NCBI RefSeq assembly: GCF_000417875.1
Contig: NW_006920872.1
Span: forward strand, 691,947 to 755,946
DNA from: Pseudozyma flocculosa PF-1
Taxonomy: Eukaryota; Basidiomycota; Ustilaginomycetes; Ustilaginales; Ustilaginaceae
Direction: 5' to 3'
DNA length: 64,000 bases
The notes beneath the pieces were generated by a model. The model had not been told where the DNA came from. It saw nothing but the letters and a program-made list of their open reading frames with translations, and searched no databases. The stretch's first letter is position 1. The number at the start of each line of letters is the position of its first letter. Position numbers and translations under genes: made by a program. Below, in pieces: positions 1 to 11,500 of the stretch.

Positions 1-771
1 AGAGACAGAGAGAAAGAAGAGGCTAGGCTGCTCGCCGACCCGACACTTCTCTCAACTTAGTTCGTACGCCCCTCCCGCCCCCGCTCCCTGGCTTTGCCTC
101 GCCATCCAAACCGCCCTCGCCGCCCTCCGACACGATCCCCACTTCCTCGCCCACCGGCGCCATTGTCCCTCCTCTCAAATCCTCCTCGCCGCCGTCGTTG
201 TCGCCACCATAGCCACCACCACCACCGCCACATCCCCCTCCTGCAGGTTTCTCTCTTGATTCCTCCTTCGTCTGCGCCTTTCTCTATCCCTTTCCCTTAG
301 ATCCTTCGCCCGCCTCTCGAGACGTTTCCTTTTCCGCTCTGCGCGGTTTCGTCCCAGACCCAGATCACCGCAGGTCGAACCGCCTCGCTCGACACATCAG
401 CATCGCAGGAGCTCCTCTGGCTCCATCGCATCGCCCCGTCCGTGGAAGAATCGGATTGCCTACAGACGACACCACGGCTGCTCCAAGAGGGAGCCCGCAG
501 CGGACCCCGTCCTCCCTTTCCTCGATACAGAATCGCACACTAGAGCATCACGCCCACGCAATCCGCATCTGCCCCCTCCGACAGCCCATTGCAGCTACCT
601 GCTGGTCCCCGTCCCGAGCCATAGGCCTTTTCCGGACAGCAGAGTCCCCCATCGCACAATACTCGACGCCGACTTTGCTCCACGACAGCTCGACCGTCTT
701 CGTTCCGTCTTCGACTCTTCGCCTTCGTAAGGACAGCCGGCTGTCTTGAGAGGGCTCACCGGCTCTGAAGG
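1..771 (+). promoter_or_regulatory. upstream region and 5' leader of CDC24
   Basis: No coding region was recognised. The stretch is C/T-rich, with CCTC and CTTTCTC runs typical of fungal promoters and leaders, and leads into the CDC24 start at 772. Short open frames here have low-complexity Pro/Arg/His composition and no family resemblance. The start of the transcript cannot be placed from the sequence. Confidence 0.4.
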
Positions 772-3700
772 ATGGCAGCTTCCACAGCGCTCGGCTTCCG
801 CACATCGCGGAAGCAGTCCGTCTCCTCAGCCACGCCGGCATTCGATCCTAACACCCTATCCGCCTCGACGATGCCCGTCGGGCCGAGCTCGACGGCCGGA
901 TCTGCAGACGGTGGCATCGGCGCCAGCTTCCTTGGCCCCGGAGGCGCCACTTTGATGTCCGGAGCCCCGGCAGCCGCCAACACGATCGCAAACAAGCAGG
1001 CGATTGCTGGTTCGAGCCTGTATCAGGCCTGTCTGAACCTCCGCGACCGCCTGTACTGCGTTCCCGACTTCGGCGAGAGCTACCTCGACGACCTCATTTC
1101 GGCCACCTCGATCACTTCTAATGGTCCTCCGTCCCCTGCCACTGCCTCGCCGAAGCCCGACGACACTGGCTCCGATTTCAGGGCCCGAACCATGAGCGAT
1201 CCCGTCTCACAGCTTTGGCAATGCTTCCGGCTGGGTGCGCCGCTCTGCGCCCTCTTTAACGCGCTTAGTCCAGAGGCCGCGCTGCCCCTCAACCCGGACG
1301 CCAACAGGAGCAACGCCAACGCATGCAAGGCGCAGGTGATGAAGTTCATCATTGCTCTAAAGCAGAACCTGGGCTGGGATCCCGACGAAATCTTCACCGT
1401 CACCCAGCTCTACCAGAACGACACCAACGGCTTCGTCAAGGTCGTTCGCACAATCAACCGGCTCCTGGACGTGTTCGAGGAGCGCGGCCTGCTCATCGAG
1501 AACAAGCGAGCGACGGAGCACGACGACCTAGAGACGCCGTCGGACGATCGGGCCAAGGTGGTCAGAGAGCTGCTGACAACGGAGCGGAAATACGTACAGG
1601 ACCTTGAAGTCCTCCAGGTGAGTGGCCTACCCTGCTGCCCAGACTGCTCACCGTGCAAGCTCTGCACGCTAGAGTCACTGACCCCGAGGCCGACTTCTTA
1701 TCCTGTCCCTCGCGCGACATGGCCGTGCTGTGGTCGAGCACAGAGCTACGCACGGGCGCTGGCGCAAAATGACATTTTGCCGCCCGACACGCTGCATCAT
1801 CTCTTTGGCAACCTCAACAAGCTCGTCGATGTGCAGAGGCGGTTCCTCATCTGCGTCGAGGAGAATGTCCGTCGGCCAGCCGACGAGCAGCACTTTGGCC
1901 ACGTCTTCAAGACGATGGAAGAGGACTTCACGGTGTACGAGCCCTTTTGCGCCAATTACGCAAATGCCCTCGAGCTGATCACCGCCGAGGCTTCCAACCT
2001 GGTGCGCCTCAAAAGCCTGCCGTGCGCCGAGGGCTGCTACCTCGACCCCGCCTACGAGCTGCCGGCGTTCATGATCAAGCCGGTGCAGCGCATCTGCAAA
2101 TACCCTCTGCTCCTCGAGCAGCTGCTCAAGAAGACGTCGAAGGAGGCTCCCCGGTACGGCGAGCTCGAAGAGGGCCTGCAGGTCATCCGGCGCATCACGG
2201 ACAATGTCAACGAGACCAGCCGACTGCAAGAAAACGCACAATTGGTCAAGGAGCTCGAGTGGCGCGTCGAGGACTGGAAGGGCCACAACATCAAGACGTT
2301 TGGCCAGCTGCTGCTCTCCGACACTTTCATGGTCGCCAAGAGCGACACCGAGCGCGAGTATCAAGTGTACCTCTTTGAGAAGATCCTCCTCTGCTGCAAG
2401 GAGGTGGTGCCCAACAATGCCAAGAAGGGCGGCAAGAACGCGTCGCTGCTCAAGCAGAAGGGAGCCCCAGCCCTGAGCGCCAAGGACAAGCGCAGCAAGA
2501 CTATGCTCCAGCTCAAGGGGCGAATCTTCATCAACAATGTCACGGGCGCCTTCGTCAACAACAAGATGAGCCACGTTCTCGGCACGGCGGCGGGCCAGTA
2601 TGCTCTGCAGGTGTGGTGGCGCGGCGACGTCGACCAGGAATCGTTTGCCCTGAAGTGCAAGAACGACGAGCACCTCAAGCAGTGGCAGACGGCGATCAAC
2701 AAGCTCATTGACGAGGTCAACCTGCGGCGGCAACAAGCGGCGGCCCACTACACGCAGACTGGCGTCTCGCCCGGCTCCATCAATCTCGCCGGCGCCGGAG
2801 CGAACGGCAGGCGGATGACTGCCACGTCGAGCCACTTCCCGCAGACGCCTCTGTCGGAAGCACCGCCTCTCAACCCCTTTGGCAATTCCCTGTCTCTCTC
2901 CCGTACCGAGTCGCAGGCCAGCAGCTATCGGCACGACGACGATGGCGGCAGCGATTCGCACAGCTACTACGAGAGCCAGAGTGGTCGCGCAACGCCGTCC
3001 AACGGCGGAAGGCTGTCTCAGCCCGCTGAGCAGAGGGAGCGGCAGCTCTCGCTCACGCAGGAGTCGCGGCCTCGCGCCCGCACCGAGGACCAGGACTCGT
3101 CGCTGATGGCCCACTGGCGATCTCACTCTCCTGCGATGCCACCATTGCTGCCACGCGGTCTGTCCTACAGCACAGGCACCGACCACCAGCAGCTGCGCAA
3201 GGCGTCGAGCAGCAGGCAGCTTCGCCAGCCCGGCTTCACCGGCCTCCAGCCGACCACTTCGCGGTCCTCGTCGCGCGCAGGCACCGTCGATGGCGGCGCT
3301 GTCGAATACCTCGACGGACCATCGGAGCACGTCGACTATCGCAGTCACGGCAACGGCCCCTTCCCCGCCCGTCCACGCGGCGATTCTGTGGCTTCAGCCA
3401 TGTCGAGGACGACTTCCGACAGTGCTGCCCACACTCGGTCGCGCTCGGCCAGCAACCCACATATGTATCCGCTGCCGGCTCATCTGCAAGGTCCGGCTCC
3501 GCCCATGCCCAAGGCGCCGCCGCTGCCAAACCAGCTCGCAGACCATCTCAAGTCAAACCACAGCGCCACCGCTCTTGCTAGCAATGGCCACGGCAACAAG
3601 CGGTTCAGCTCTTCGAGTGTCTCGACTACCGACTCGGCGCACTCGGGCCAGTCCCGGCCGCCGTCCTCGACGGCTGCAAGCTCGCCGATCAACCTCAGCG

Positions 3701-4074
3701 GATCGTCGAGCGCCTCTGGAGTCCGCACAAGCAATGGTAGCGCGCTACACGGTGGTAGGCCGAGCGTCTCGAGCGGACCGCAGACGCCCACGACGCCGAC
3801 TTCGTCGAGCGCTGTCAAGCTGCTCGTCCACTGCGGCGAGGACCGCTTTGTCGTCGTCGTCCTCTCTACGATCTCGTTTGCCAGTCTGCTGGACAAGGTG
3901 ACGAAGAAGGTGCGCGTCTGCAGCGGGCGCAACTCGCTGACTGAGAATGGCCTTCGCATCCGCTACATCGACGAGGATGGCGACCAGGTCATGATGAACG
4001 ACGACGACGATCTGCAAATGGCCTTCGAAAGCGCCAGGGCCACTGGCGCCGAGGTGCAGCTAGTCATCGCCTAA
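772..4074 (+). CDS. CDC24: Cdc24-type guanine nucleotide exchange factor for Cdc42
   Basis: Exons 772-1617 and 1744-4074, giving 1058 aa after removal of a 126-nt intron at 1618-1743 (GTGAGT...CAG). The intron is a multiple of three and has no stop, so the unspliced frame also stays open. Splicing joins DLEVLQ to SYARALAQND, restoring the first helix of the DH domain. Domain order: a low-complexity N-terminus; a CDC24 calponin-like region around residues 80-220 (LWQCFRLGAPLCALF); a DH domain around 265-460, starting at LLTTERKYVQDLEVL; a PH domain around 480-670 (KTFGQLLLSDTF); a long Ser-rich linker; and a C-terminal PB1 domain with the acidic OPCA motif (YIDEDGDQVMMNDDDDLQMAF region). Members activate Cdc42 at growth sites and bind the scaffold Bem1 through PB1. 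The length is larger than yeast Cdc24 (854 aa) because of the Ser-rich linker. The start at 772 is the first ATG that gives the conserved N-terminal region. Confidence 0.95.
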   Translation: MAASTALGFRTSRKQSVSSATPAFDPNTLSASTMPVGPSSTAGSADGGIGASFLGPGGATLMSGAPAAANTIANKQAIAGSSLYQACLNLRDRLYCVPDFGESYLDDLISATSITSNGPPSPATASPKPDDTGSDFRARTMSDPVSQLWQCFRLGAPLCALFNALSPEAALPLNPDANRSNANACKAQVMKFIIALKQNLGWDPDEIFTVTQLYQNDTNGFVKVVRTINRLLDVFEERGLLIENKRATEHDDLETPSDDRAKVVRELLTTERKYVQDLEVLQVSGLPCCPDCSPCKLCTLESLTPRPTSYPVPRATWPCCGRAQSYARALAQNDILPPDTLHHLFGNLNKLVDVQRRFLICVEENVRRPADEQHFGHVFKTMEEDFTVYEPFCANYANALELITAEASNLVRLKSLPCAEGCYLDPAYELPAFMIKPVQRICKYPLLLEQLLKKTSKEAPRYGELEEGLQVIRRITDNVNETSRLQENAQLVKELEWRVEDWKGHNIKTFGQLLLSDTFMVAKSDTEREYQVYLFEKILLCCKEVVPNNAKKGGKNASLLKQKGAPALSAKDKRSKTMLQLKGRIFINNVTGAFVNNKMSHVLGTAAGQYALQVWWRGDVDQESFALKCKNDEHLKQWQTAINKLIDEVNLRRQQAAAHYTQTGVSPGSINLAGAGANGRRMTATSSHFPQTPLSEAPPLNPFGNSLSLSRTESQASSYRHDDDGGSDSHSYYESQSGRATPSNGGRLSQPAEQRERQLSLTQESRPRARTEDQDSSLMAHWRSHSPAMPPLLPRGLSYSTGTDHQQLRKASSSRQLRQPGFTGLQPTTSRSSSRAGTVDGGAVEYLDGPSEHVDYRSHGNGPFPARPRGDSVASAMSRTTSDSAAHTRSRSASNPHMYPLPAHLQGPAPPMPKAPPLPNQLADHLKSNHSATALASNGHGNKRFSSSSVSTTDSAHSGQSRPPSSTAASSPINLSGSSSASGVRTSNGSALHGGRPSVSSGPQTPTTPTSSSAVKLLVHCGEDRFVVVVLSTISFASLLDKVTKKVRVCSGRNSLTENGLRIRYIDEDGDQVMMNDDDDLQMAFESARATGAEVQLVIA

Positions 4075-4964
4075 ACAGGTGCAGTCGGCAAGCCTACGGC
4101 CCTCTCCGCCTCGACAGATACCCACCGGGGCTTTTGCAAGTGGCGAGGTTGGGGGTTTCGCTTCCTCATGGAAAGAATCTCGATGTACCAGACCCTCGGC
4201 CGCACCGCCTCGCCAGCTTGCATCGGCTCGACATGGACCCAGACTCGGACGCTGTTCTGAGATCGCGCTCGCAAGACCGCCGCCACCAACGTCGTCGCTC
4301 CCTCCGCGCTTTGCGGACGACCCTCCAGTCAGCTCGCCACATATCCCTCTGCTCCTTGCTGTGCCGGACGGAGCACCGCATGCCGGACGTGCTCTCGTGT
4401 CGATCCAATGCCTGCTTTGCTCCCAGCCAAGATTCGAACCACGGCTACTCTTGTCCTTCCCTGTCACGCTCTCGCTCCATCATGCAAGCACACGCCTCGT
4501 CGCAACAAGCAGCAAAGTCAGGCAACGTCTTCTCGATTTCCAGCCGCCTCGACCTCGGCTCGGGCTGTTCGCCCGCCATGGAAGCTGGATTGGAGTGCGG
4601 CTGTCGGTCACGGCCTTCGGGTGGGAATTTGACCGTCCCATGACTCGATGGAAGCCGACGCGCCGTGCCGTTCGGCCTCTGCTATCGCCGTCGGCCTTTT
4701 TCTCCGCCCGGCGAGTCGGTTTCGGCCTCTTGGCTCACTGTGAGATCGCTTTCATTTATCACCCTCCAAGAGCTCCTTAGATCCGCGATTTCGATGTATT
4801 TGTACATGGAGGTGCCGCAGCCTTTCGACTTCGGTTGAAGGCCCCTGCCTCTCGTCCCCAGTTCAACTGCGATCGACTTGGCGATCGACGTGCGACGACG
4901 AGCATCAGACGCGGCTGCGAGCTGCTGTGCGATGCGGGGAGGGCCGACTGACGTCCTGAGGGTC
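4075..4964. other. intergenic region between convergent CDC24 and CPD1
   Basis: This 890-bp stretch lies between two gene 3' ends. Open frames here on both strands are Arg/Ser/Pro-rich and match no family I recognise. It probably holds the two 3' untranslated regions. No tRNA and no clear repeat were seen. Confidence 0.4.
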
Positions 4965-5810
4965 CTAAACGTGAAGCGGGATGCTATGAAGTCGCTTCCA
5001 CTGATCTGGCGGGCCGTTGCAGTCGTACAGGTCGATAGCGACGAACTCGACGTGAGAGAGGCCGGCAAACGTGATGGCATTGTGGCCGTCGCCAGTCTGG
5101 TGGCGACTGAATGTGCCTCTTTGTTCCATGGTGTCGATTTGGCGTTTGGCTTCGTGTGCGCCAATGTCGGAGTAGAGGAGCGAGATGTGCGGGAAGAAGG
5201 GCGACTGCGATGTGAGGTCGAATGCGGTGCGCATGTGCGAGTTGAGGCTGAGCAGGTCTGGTTGCTTATGCAGCGCGATCAGGATACACTGCGGGACGCG
5301 GCAGCGACAGATCCATCGGCGACGGGGAGGCCGTCAGCGCGTTTGTCCAGGCAGCGGCCAACGAAGGGATCGTACTCGCCTGGAAGTAGATTCCTCGCGT
5401 GGTGACGTCCTCGAGCTGGCATTTCAGGGCGCTCCGGTAGCCCGCTTCCCTCCATGCCTCGATGGCCGTCTGGGCCTTGGAGACGAGGGCCGAGGTATCC
5501 AGGGTGGACTGTGCGCCTCGGTCCGAGTGGATGCCGGCCAAAAGGGTGGCATGGCAGTCGAAGCGGGGAGCATCTGGATTCGAGGAGCGCAGCTTGTCTA
5601 TCTCGGCCGCCAGGACCGACCGTGACGCGTCAGAAGGAATCAGCCAGAATGCCAGGCCTGCAAAGGTGCCCATCGGCAGGGAGCCAGACGTGTAAGGATC
5701 AGCTGAGGGGGCAAGGATAGGCACGGGGGGGATGCAACTGAGAACAGCGTGCTAAAAACGGCGGACGGACTTTGAGCCGTGCTGCGACGCAGCCCCGGAC
5801 ACTCACCCAT
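4965..5810 (-). CDS. CPD1: 2',3'-cyclic-nucleotide 3'-phosphodiesterase (Cpd1-like, 2H phosphoesterase)
   Basis: Minus-strand exons 5810-5807, 5702-5380 and 5288-4965 give 216 aa, close to yeast Cpd1 (239 aa). The product carries the two 2H catalytic motifs: HAT in FDCHATLLAGI and HIS in FFPHISLLYSDI. It ends in the family's WKR-containing terminus (DQWKRLHSIPLHV). The enzyme opens ADP-ribose 1'',2''-cyclic phosphate and related cyclic nucleotides formed after tRNA splicing. Intron 1 (5806-5703) is GTGAGT...CAG and falls just after the first ATG. Intron 2 (5379-5289, 91 nt) starts with GC, not GT (CAG|GCGAGT...GCAG); the join YFQ-CILIALHKQPDLL restores the expected strand and helix. An in-frame ATG at 5894 would add 28 residues (MADPPRLEAS...), so the true start is open. 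Convergent with CDC24. Confidence 0.85.
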
Positions 5811-6437
5811 GCTTGGAATTGGCCACGAGACTGCGGCGGTGAGGGTGACGGTGCTGAGCGCGAGAGAAGCCTCGAGGCGTGGCGGGTCTGCCATGTAGTT
5901 GGTTTGGCCAGGGCCACCACCGTCGTCTGCATGGTCCGAGCGTGGATTTGTGGAGGCGTGACCAGAAGCTCGCGGGGTCGGAGCCGAAGACGGGCCCGCC
6001 CAGCCCGCGCCCCCTCTAGAAGAAGCGCGCACGGCGCATCGTCGAAGGCTCAGGAAGATTGGGGCAACGAAGGGGGAAAAGAGAGAGAAAAAAAATTCTC
6101 TCAGGTCAGGTCAATCAAGGGCCGCACCGCCTGGGCAGCAGGTGCAAGCAAGGGCAAGCCTGCCAGCCGGTCGGTGCGTTCGCCGCGCCACACGGGCGAG
6201 GGGGCGGTTGGCCGGCCAGCCAGCCATCAAGGAGGAGGATGGAGCCCAAGTCACCGCAGGCGATCGAGAGGAAGGGCCACGGGGAGCGGTCAAGGCTGGC
6301 GACGGCCCAGGCAAGAGAGAGCACAAAAAAGCACGGCATCGCCTGCCACCATTCCTTCACCCTTCCACCACCAATCCAATCCCCCCTGCTAGACCTTCCT
6401 CGGTCACCACTTTCCATTTCCCTCGCCACGATCCAAC
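5811..6437. promoter_or_regulatory. divergent promoter region between CPD1 and eEF1B-gamma
   Basis: About 630 bp between two divergently transcribed genes. A pyrimidine-rich tract (CTTTCCATTTCCCTC) lies just before the eEF1B-gamma ATG, as is common in highly expressed fungal genes. A short purine/pyrimidine dyad (GAGAGAA, A-run, TTCTCTC) sits around 6083-6102. If CPD1 starts at 5894, part of this region is coding. Confidence 0.4.
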
Positions 6438-8210
6438 ATGGCTCCCATCGGTTCGCTCTACGGCTACCCCGGCCACGGCAAGATTGTCCGCGCCCTTGCC
6501 GCCGCCAAGTACAACGGTGTCGAGCTGGACCTCGTCCAGACTGTCCCCTCGAACGGCGACACCCAGAAGCCCGAGTACCTTGCCGACTTCCCCTACGGCA
6601 AGATCCCGGCTTTCAAGGGCACTGACGGCTTCAAGCTCACCGAGAGCCGCGCCATCGCCCGCTACAGTGAGTCCCTGCCGCTCTCGTCCGGCCCTGATTT
6701 CCGTTCCCGCCCCCGCCCGCCTTTACGATCCCGAGAGACTCGCCGGTCGAGGATTGCTTGCCCGTAGGCTCGCAAGGCAGGTGCAGGCGTGCAGGCGTCC
6801 TGCCCAATGTCCACATCGCTTGTGTCCGGGGCGCTTCGCTCGGCCAGCCCTCCTCTGCCGCCAGCCGGGCGAGATCAGCATGATGAGATTTTCATTTTAC
6901 AGTTATCCCTGTCTTAAAGAACACATGTCGAGGATACCACACATGCAGAATGCTCTGACATGATCCGCAGTCCTAGCCGTCGACTCCCTCGGCGGAGATC
7001 CGGCGGTCATCTGCAGGCGCACGGTGGAGTTGGAACGGGAGGGACAAAGGGGCGGAAGGCGCGCTACCTGGCTCAGGCCGAGCATCCCATCCCTCTCTCC
7101 CGCCAGCACGAGCTCACCTTGCCACGGCGCCTCCCCTTTCCGCTCTGCTTCCACCACCTTTCGCACTTGACGCCATCGCGCCTATCCTCAGTCGCCGGTC
7201 TCTCGGACAACAGCAAGCTTCTCGGCACCGACGCCAAGTCGGCCGCCGAGGTCGAGCAGTGGATCGACTTTGCCGACGAGGAGATCTGGAACAACTTCGT
7301 CACCATCCTCCTCCTCACCAAGAACATCCTGCCCTACAACAAGGCGGCCGAGACCAAGGCCTGGGACTCGCTCCACCGCGCCTCCAAGTTCCTCGAGGCC
7401 TCGCTCAAGAAGAAGACTTTCCTCGTCGGCCACCGTGTCACCCTCGCCGACCTGACGGTCGCGAGCAACCTCCAGTCGCTCTACGGCATGATCGCCGGCC
7501 AGGAGTTCCGCTCGCAGTACCCCAACACGGCACGATACTACCAGACCATTGCCGGTCAGCCCACCGTCCTGGACCTCTTCAAGATGGAGCAGCGCTCCGA
7601 GAACGCCAAGTTTGTCGCGCCCAAGAAGGAGGAGAAGCCCAAGGCGGCGCCTGCGCCCAAGAAGGAGGCCGCCAAACCCAAGGCTAAGGAGGTCGACGAC
7701 GAGGACGACGAGCCCAAGGCGGCCCCGCCGCCCAAGAACCCGCTCGACAGCCTGCCCAAGTCGTCGTTCATCCTTGACGAGTGGAAGCGCACCTACTCGA
7801 ACGAGGACACCCGCCCCAAGGCGCTCCCCTGGTTCTTTGAGAACTTTGACTACGACGGCTACTCGGTCGTCAAGCTCGACTACAAGTACAACGACGAGCT
7901 TACTCTGCTCTTCATGTCGTCCAACCTCATCACGGGCCTCCACACCCGCCTCGAGGCCAACCGCAAGTACATCATGGGCACCATGGGCGTGTTCGGCGAG
8001 AACAACAACAACGCCATCTCCGGTGTCTACGTCGTCCGCGGCCAGAACCCCGCCGAGGTCCTCTCGTGCGCCCCCGACATCGAGAGCTACAGCATCACCC
8101 CGCTTGACCTCAAGAAGGACGAGGACAAGAAGCTCTTCGAGGACTACATGGCCTGGGAGGCTGTCACGCCCGACGGCAAGCAGTGGGCCGACGGAAAGAT
8201 CATGAAGTAG
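6438..8210 (+). CDS. EEF1G: translation elongation factor 1B gamma subunit
   Basis: Exons 6438-6666 and 7192-8210 give 415 aa, the normal family length. The long first intron (525 nt, GTGAGT...CAG) splits codon 77; joining gives RAIARY-IAGLSDN. Domains: a GST-like N-terminal fold (residues 1-80, GSLYGYPGHGKIVRALAAAK), a GST C-terminal domain (about 90-205), a charged linker of repeated KKEE/PKA blocks (about 210-255), and the conserved EF1G domain (about 256-415, beginning NPLDSLPKSSFILDEWKR). The subunit anchors the eEF1B exchange complex that reloads eEF1A with GTP. Codon use is strongly biased to C-ending codons, as expected for an abundant translation factor. A long first intron near the 5' end often supports high expression in such genes; that is inference here. 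Confidence 0.97.
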
Positions 8211-8527
8211 ATCGACTTCTCAGCCCATTCCGCGCATATTCCCCGCCTCTCCCCGTCTCTGGTCGCGTCGTCCTGCCCTCATCCCGCCTCGTTCCGCCCG
8301 CCGTAGTGCCATGACTCCCGGTGGCAATCTCACGACCTTTGACGATGATGACGAAAATTCGACGACTGTGTCGAGCCTGTGGCCTCGTGGTCTGGTGTGC
8401 AGCGTGACTGGGTGCATTGCTACAGGGCCGATCCGCTCCGCAAGCTGGCCAGTGGGCGCGAGTAGCTGTCCAGCGTCGACCGTCCTTGACCAGCCTCGGA
8501 CAGCCGGCCAGCCGGTAGCCCGGCGGC
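8211..8527. other. convergent 3' intergenic region
   Basis: 317 bp between the stop codons of eEF1B-gamma (plus) and NEO1 (minus). It should contain both polyadenylation regions. No further gene was recognised. Confidence 0.5.
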
Positions 8528-11500
8528 CTACGTCATGGCGAGCTTGCTGTAGCTGGGCGGCGCCAACCTCTGCCTCACCACCTTGTAGGCGTACAGCGGC
8601 AGGCTCGAGACTGCGACAATGACAGCCGTCTTCCAAAAGAAGCGGTGGGTGAGGACGAAGTTGAGGTCTGCGGACCCCAGGGCCACCGCCGGGGGTTCGC
8701 AGGGGTCGAGGATGGGTGCGGCAGGTTGGCATCGTGGGCGACGCAAGTCTCAGACTCTGGGACGGGCAACTCACCGAAAAACTCTGGAAGGAAGATGATG
8801 CTGATGCAGTAGAAGAAGAGGGTGACGACCTCCGAGAGGATCATGTAGACGTGCCTGTCGATGCGGCAAGTGCGAAGCCCGTCGAACGAAGCGGACGAGG
8901 AGATCCGGGATCTGAGTCGCCTGCCATCGAGGCCGATCACGAGGAGAGTGAGGCGAAGCACAGCAGAGCAGGGACTCACCAAGTGGTAATCTCGAGTGCG
9001 ACCATGATGAGCTCGTTGATGACGAGGGCGGTGAACGAGATGCTGACAATGTTGAGAAACTCGTTCTCGAACAGCATCAGGCTGAGAATCATGATGGCGC
9101 CGCCCTGGTAGACGCTGATCATTAGCCAGGTGGTGAACGTCTTGGCGCTGAGGCTCCGGCCCTTGGTGAGGTCCTTGTAAAGCTCCGGGTAGAGGAGCGC
9201 CAGGTCCTCGCTCACGTCACGGTCGAGGACCAGCGAAAAGACGGGAGCCATCGTATACACCGTGGCGTAGCCGACCATCAGCCAGCCCTGGTAGAGGGCG
9301 ATGGGGGCAAAGTAGAAGATCGACGAAAACACGGCCTGGATGATCGAGATGATGAGGCCGCGGTGGATGACGAACTGAGCCAGCTTTGCGCTGCGCTTGT
9401 ACGAGTTGCGACCGTGCCACACGAGCAGCTTGGTGAGGTAGCTGAATTGGTTGATCGAGAAGTCGGCCGCTAGCGAGGCCTGCTTGCCCTCCTTGCCGAC
9501 GATGCCAAGCCCGACGTCGGCGGCCTGGATCATGGAGACGTCGTTGCCGCCATCGCCGATGCAGCAGACCCGCTTCTTGGTGTGCCACCGGATCAGCCTC
9601 GCTACGTCGGCCTTTTGCGTCGGCGAGCAGCGGCAGGCTACCACGGCAGACAGCTGCGTCGCGAGGTCGATGAAGTCGTCCTTGAAATGGTCGAGGCAAA
9701 GTTGCAGCGACTCGCCGTCGATCACCAGGCAGCAGTCCAGCTTCGACCGGAGGAAGTCGAGCATCGCGCGCGCAGCGTCGGGCCTCTTGAGCCTGGCCAC
9801 CTGGTGGACGTATTGGTTACGTGCGACGAGCTTGCTCGAGATGGCAATGCACGTGGCCGTCTCGATCTTGTCACCCGTCAGCATCCAGACTTTTATGCCG
9901 GCGTTGCGCAGCAACTCGAGCGTCATCTTGACGTCGTCCTGCAGCTTGTCCTCGACGCCGGTGAGGCCGAGCAGCTCCAGGTTGTTCTCCAGATGCTGGC
10001 CGACGACGTGAGCCATGGCTTCGCCGCGCTCCTCGACCTGGAGGCGGGCCGACTTATAGGCGCGCTCGAAGGCAGCGTACGAGTCCGGTGTCAGGCGCCT
10101 CCGGCCGACCACGAGTGTCCGCAGGCCCTCGCGAGCCATGTTGCCGCACTCCTCGTCGAGCCAATCGTTCTGCGCGACAATCCTGGCCATGACCACATCC
10201 GCCCCCTTTTGGAAAAACGTGAGCTCGCCGGTGCCGAGTTCGCGGACGACGATGCCCATGCGCTTGCTCTCCGACGTGAAGGGGAAGATCTCGAGGATCT
10301 CGTAGGAGAAGACGGCGCCATCGGCAGCCTTGAGGCTCAACGTCTTGCGATCGCGCGCGACGAGCGTGAGACCCACCGACTCGGTCCACCTCACGATGGC
10401 GACCTCATCCGGGCTGCTCGCCTGGTACGTGATGGAGCCGTCCTCCTCAGTGACGGGCGTGACGTTGTGGCAGAGTGCTAGCGCCAGGACGACGTCCTTG
10501 ACCCGCGAGCTCATGTCTCGTCGACCACGACCGGCCAGCATCGCTCCAGCGGGAGTCAGGCCGCCAGCGGTCGGAGCTTTTGACTTTGCCGGCGTATTCG
10601 GCCCGGACTGGGCCGTCTGCGACTGTCCAAGGGCGGTGGCAAGCTGACTGGCGACCTCGTCCATGCTGTCCCAGCCGTAGCTCATCGTCCCCATGTGCAG
10701 CTTCCGCATCTCCATCTCGTTCTGCGTCAGCGTTCCCGTCTTGTCGCTGAGAAGGTACTCGATCCGTCCGAGCTCCTCGGGCAGAGTGCTGGTGCGGACA
10801 ATGGTGCCCGGGATCTCTTCGTCGTTCATGATCTGGCGTGCGTAGACTGTCTTGCCCATGTCGAGGTTGACGCGCAAGCTGATCGGAATGATTGAGCTGA
10901 ATAGGATAAGGAAGCGGAAGATGTAGACCCACCACTCGCCCCGAAACCCGTTGAGAGCGACGAGGGCGACTGATAGGGCGAAAGTGACGCCGCACAGGAT
11001 CTTGGAAAGGCGGTTGATCTCCAGATCCAAGAGGCCGACCTTGGTGCCGGGGTAGCTGGTATTCATCACGGCCCGTGTCTCGCGGCCCGTATAGACGACG
11101 ACTCCGACGGCTGTACCGGCAGCAAGGACCGTGTTGGCCCAGAGAAGGTTGTCGGCCGACAGAGGGGCCATCTGCGCTTGCTGGCTCATGGCAATCGCCG
11201 ACTCGGTCTGGCCTGTAGCGCTGAGTCGGGAGCCGGGCTGATCCTCATCCAGGAGGTTGCCAACCGCCGGCAACGATGGGGGTCCATGTGTGATGCCCGA
11301 GCAATCGTCTTCTGGCGGAGGCTGCAAGGTGAAGTTGCCCAGGAACGTGTGGATATCTTTGATCGGCGGCCCTGCGAAGACAGATGCGCGGTCCTTCAGC
11401 ATCGCTAGCTCATCAACGGGCAGTCGCTGGGTCAGGTCGACCGCAACTCGCAGCTTCCAATCCGTCTCTCCGTCGAGCTGATCAGTGCGGATAAAGCAGG

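Noticed and set aside
1675..3348. 557-codon open frame antisense to CDC24
   Set aside because: It lies opposite a well-supported GEF, has Arg/Leu/Val-rich composition and no family motifs; such frames are common opposite GC-rich coding sequence.
4079..4780. 233-codon plus-strand frame after CDC24
   Set aside because: Low-complexity Arg/Pro/Ser composition, no motif, no good start context; it lies in the expected 3' region.
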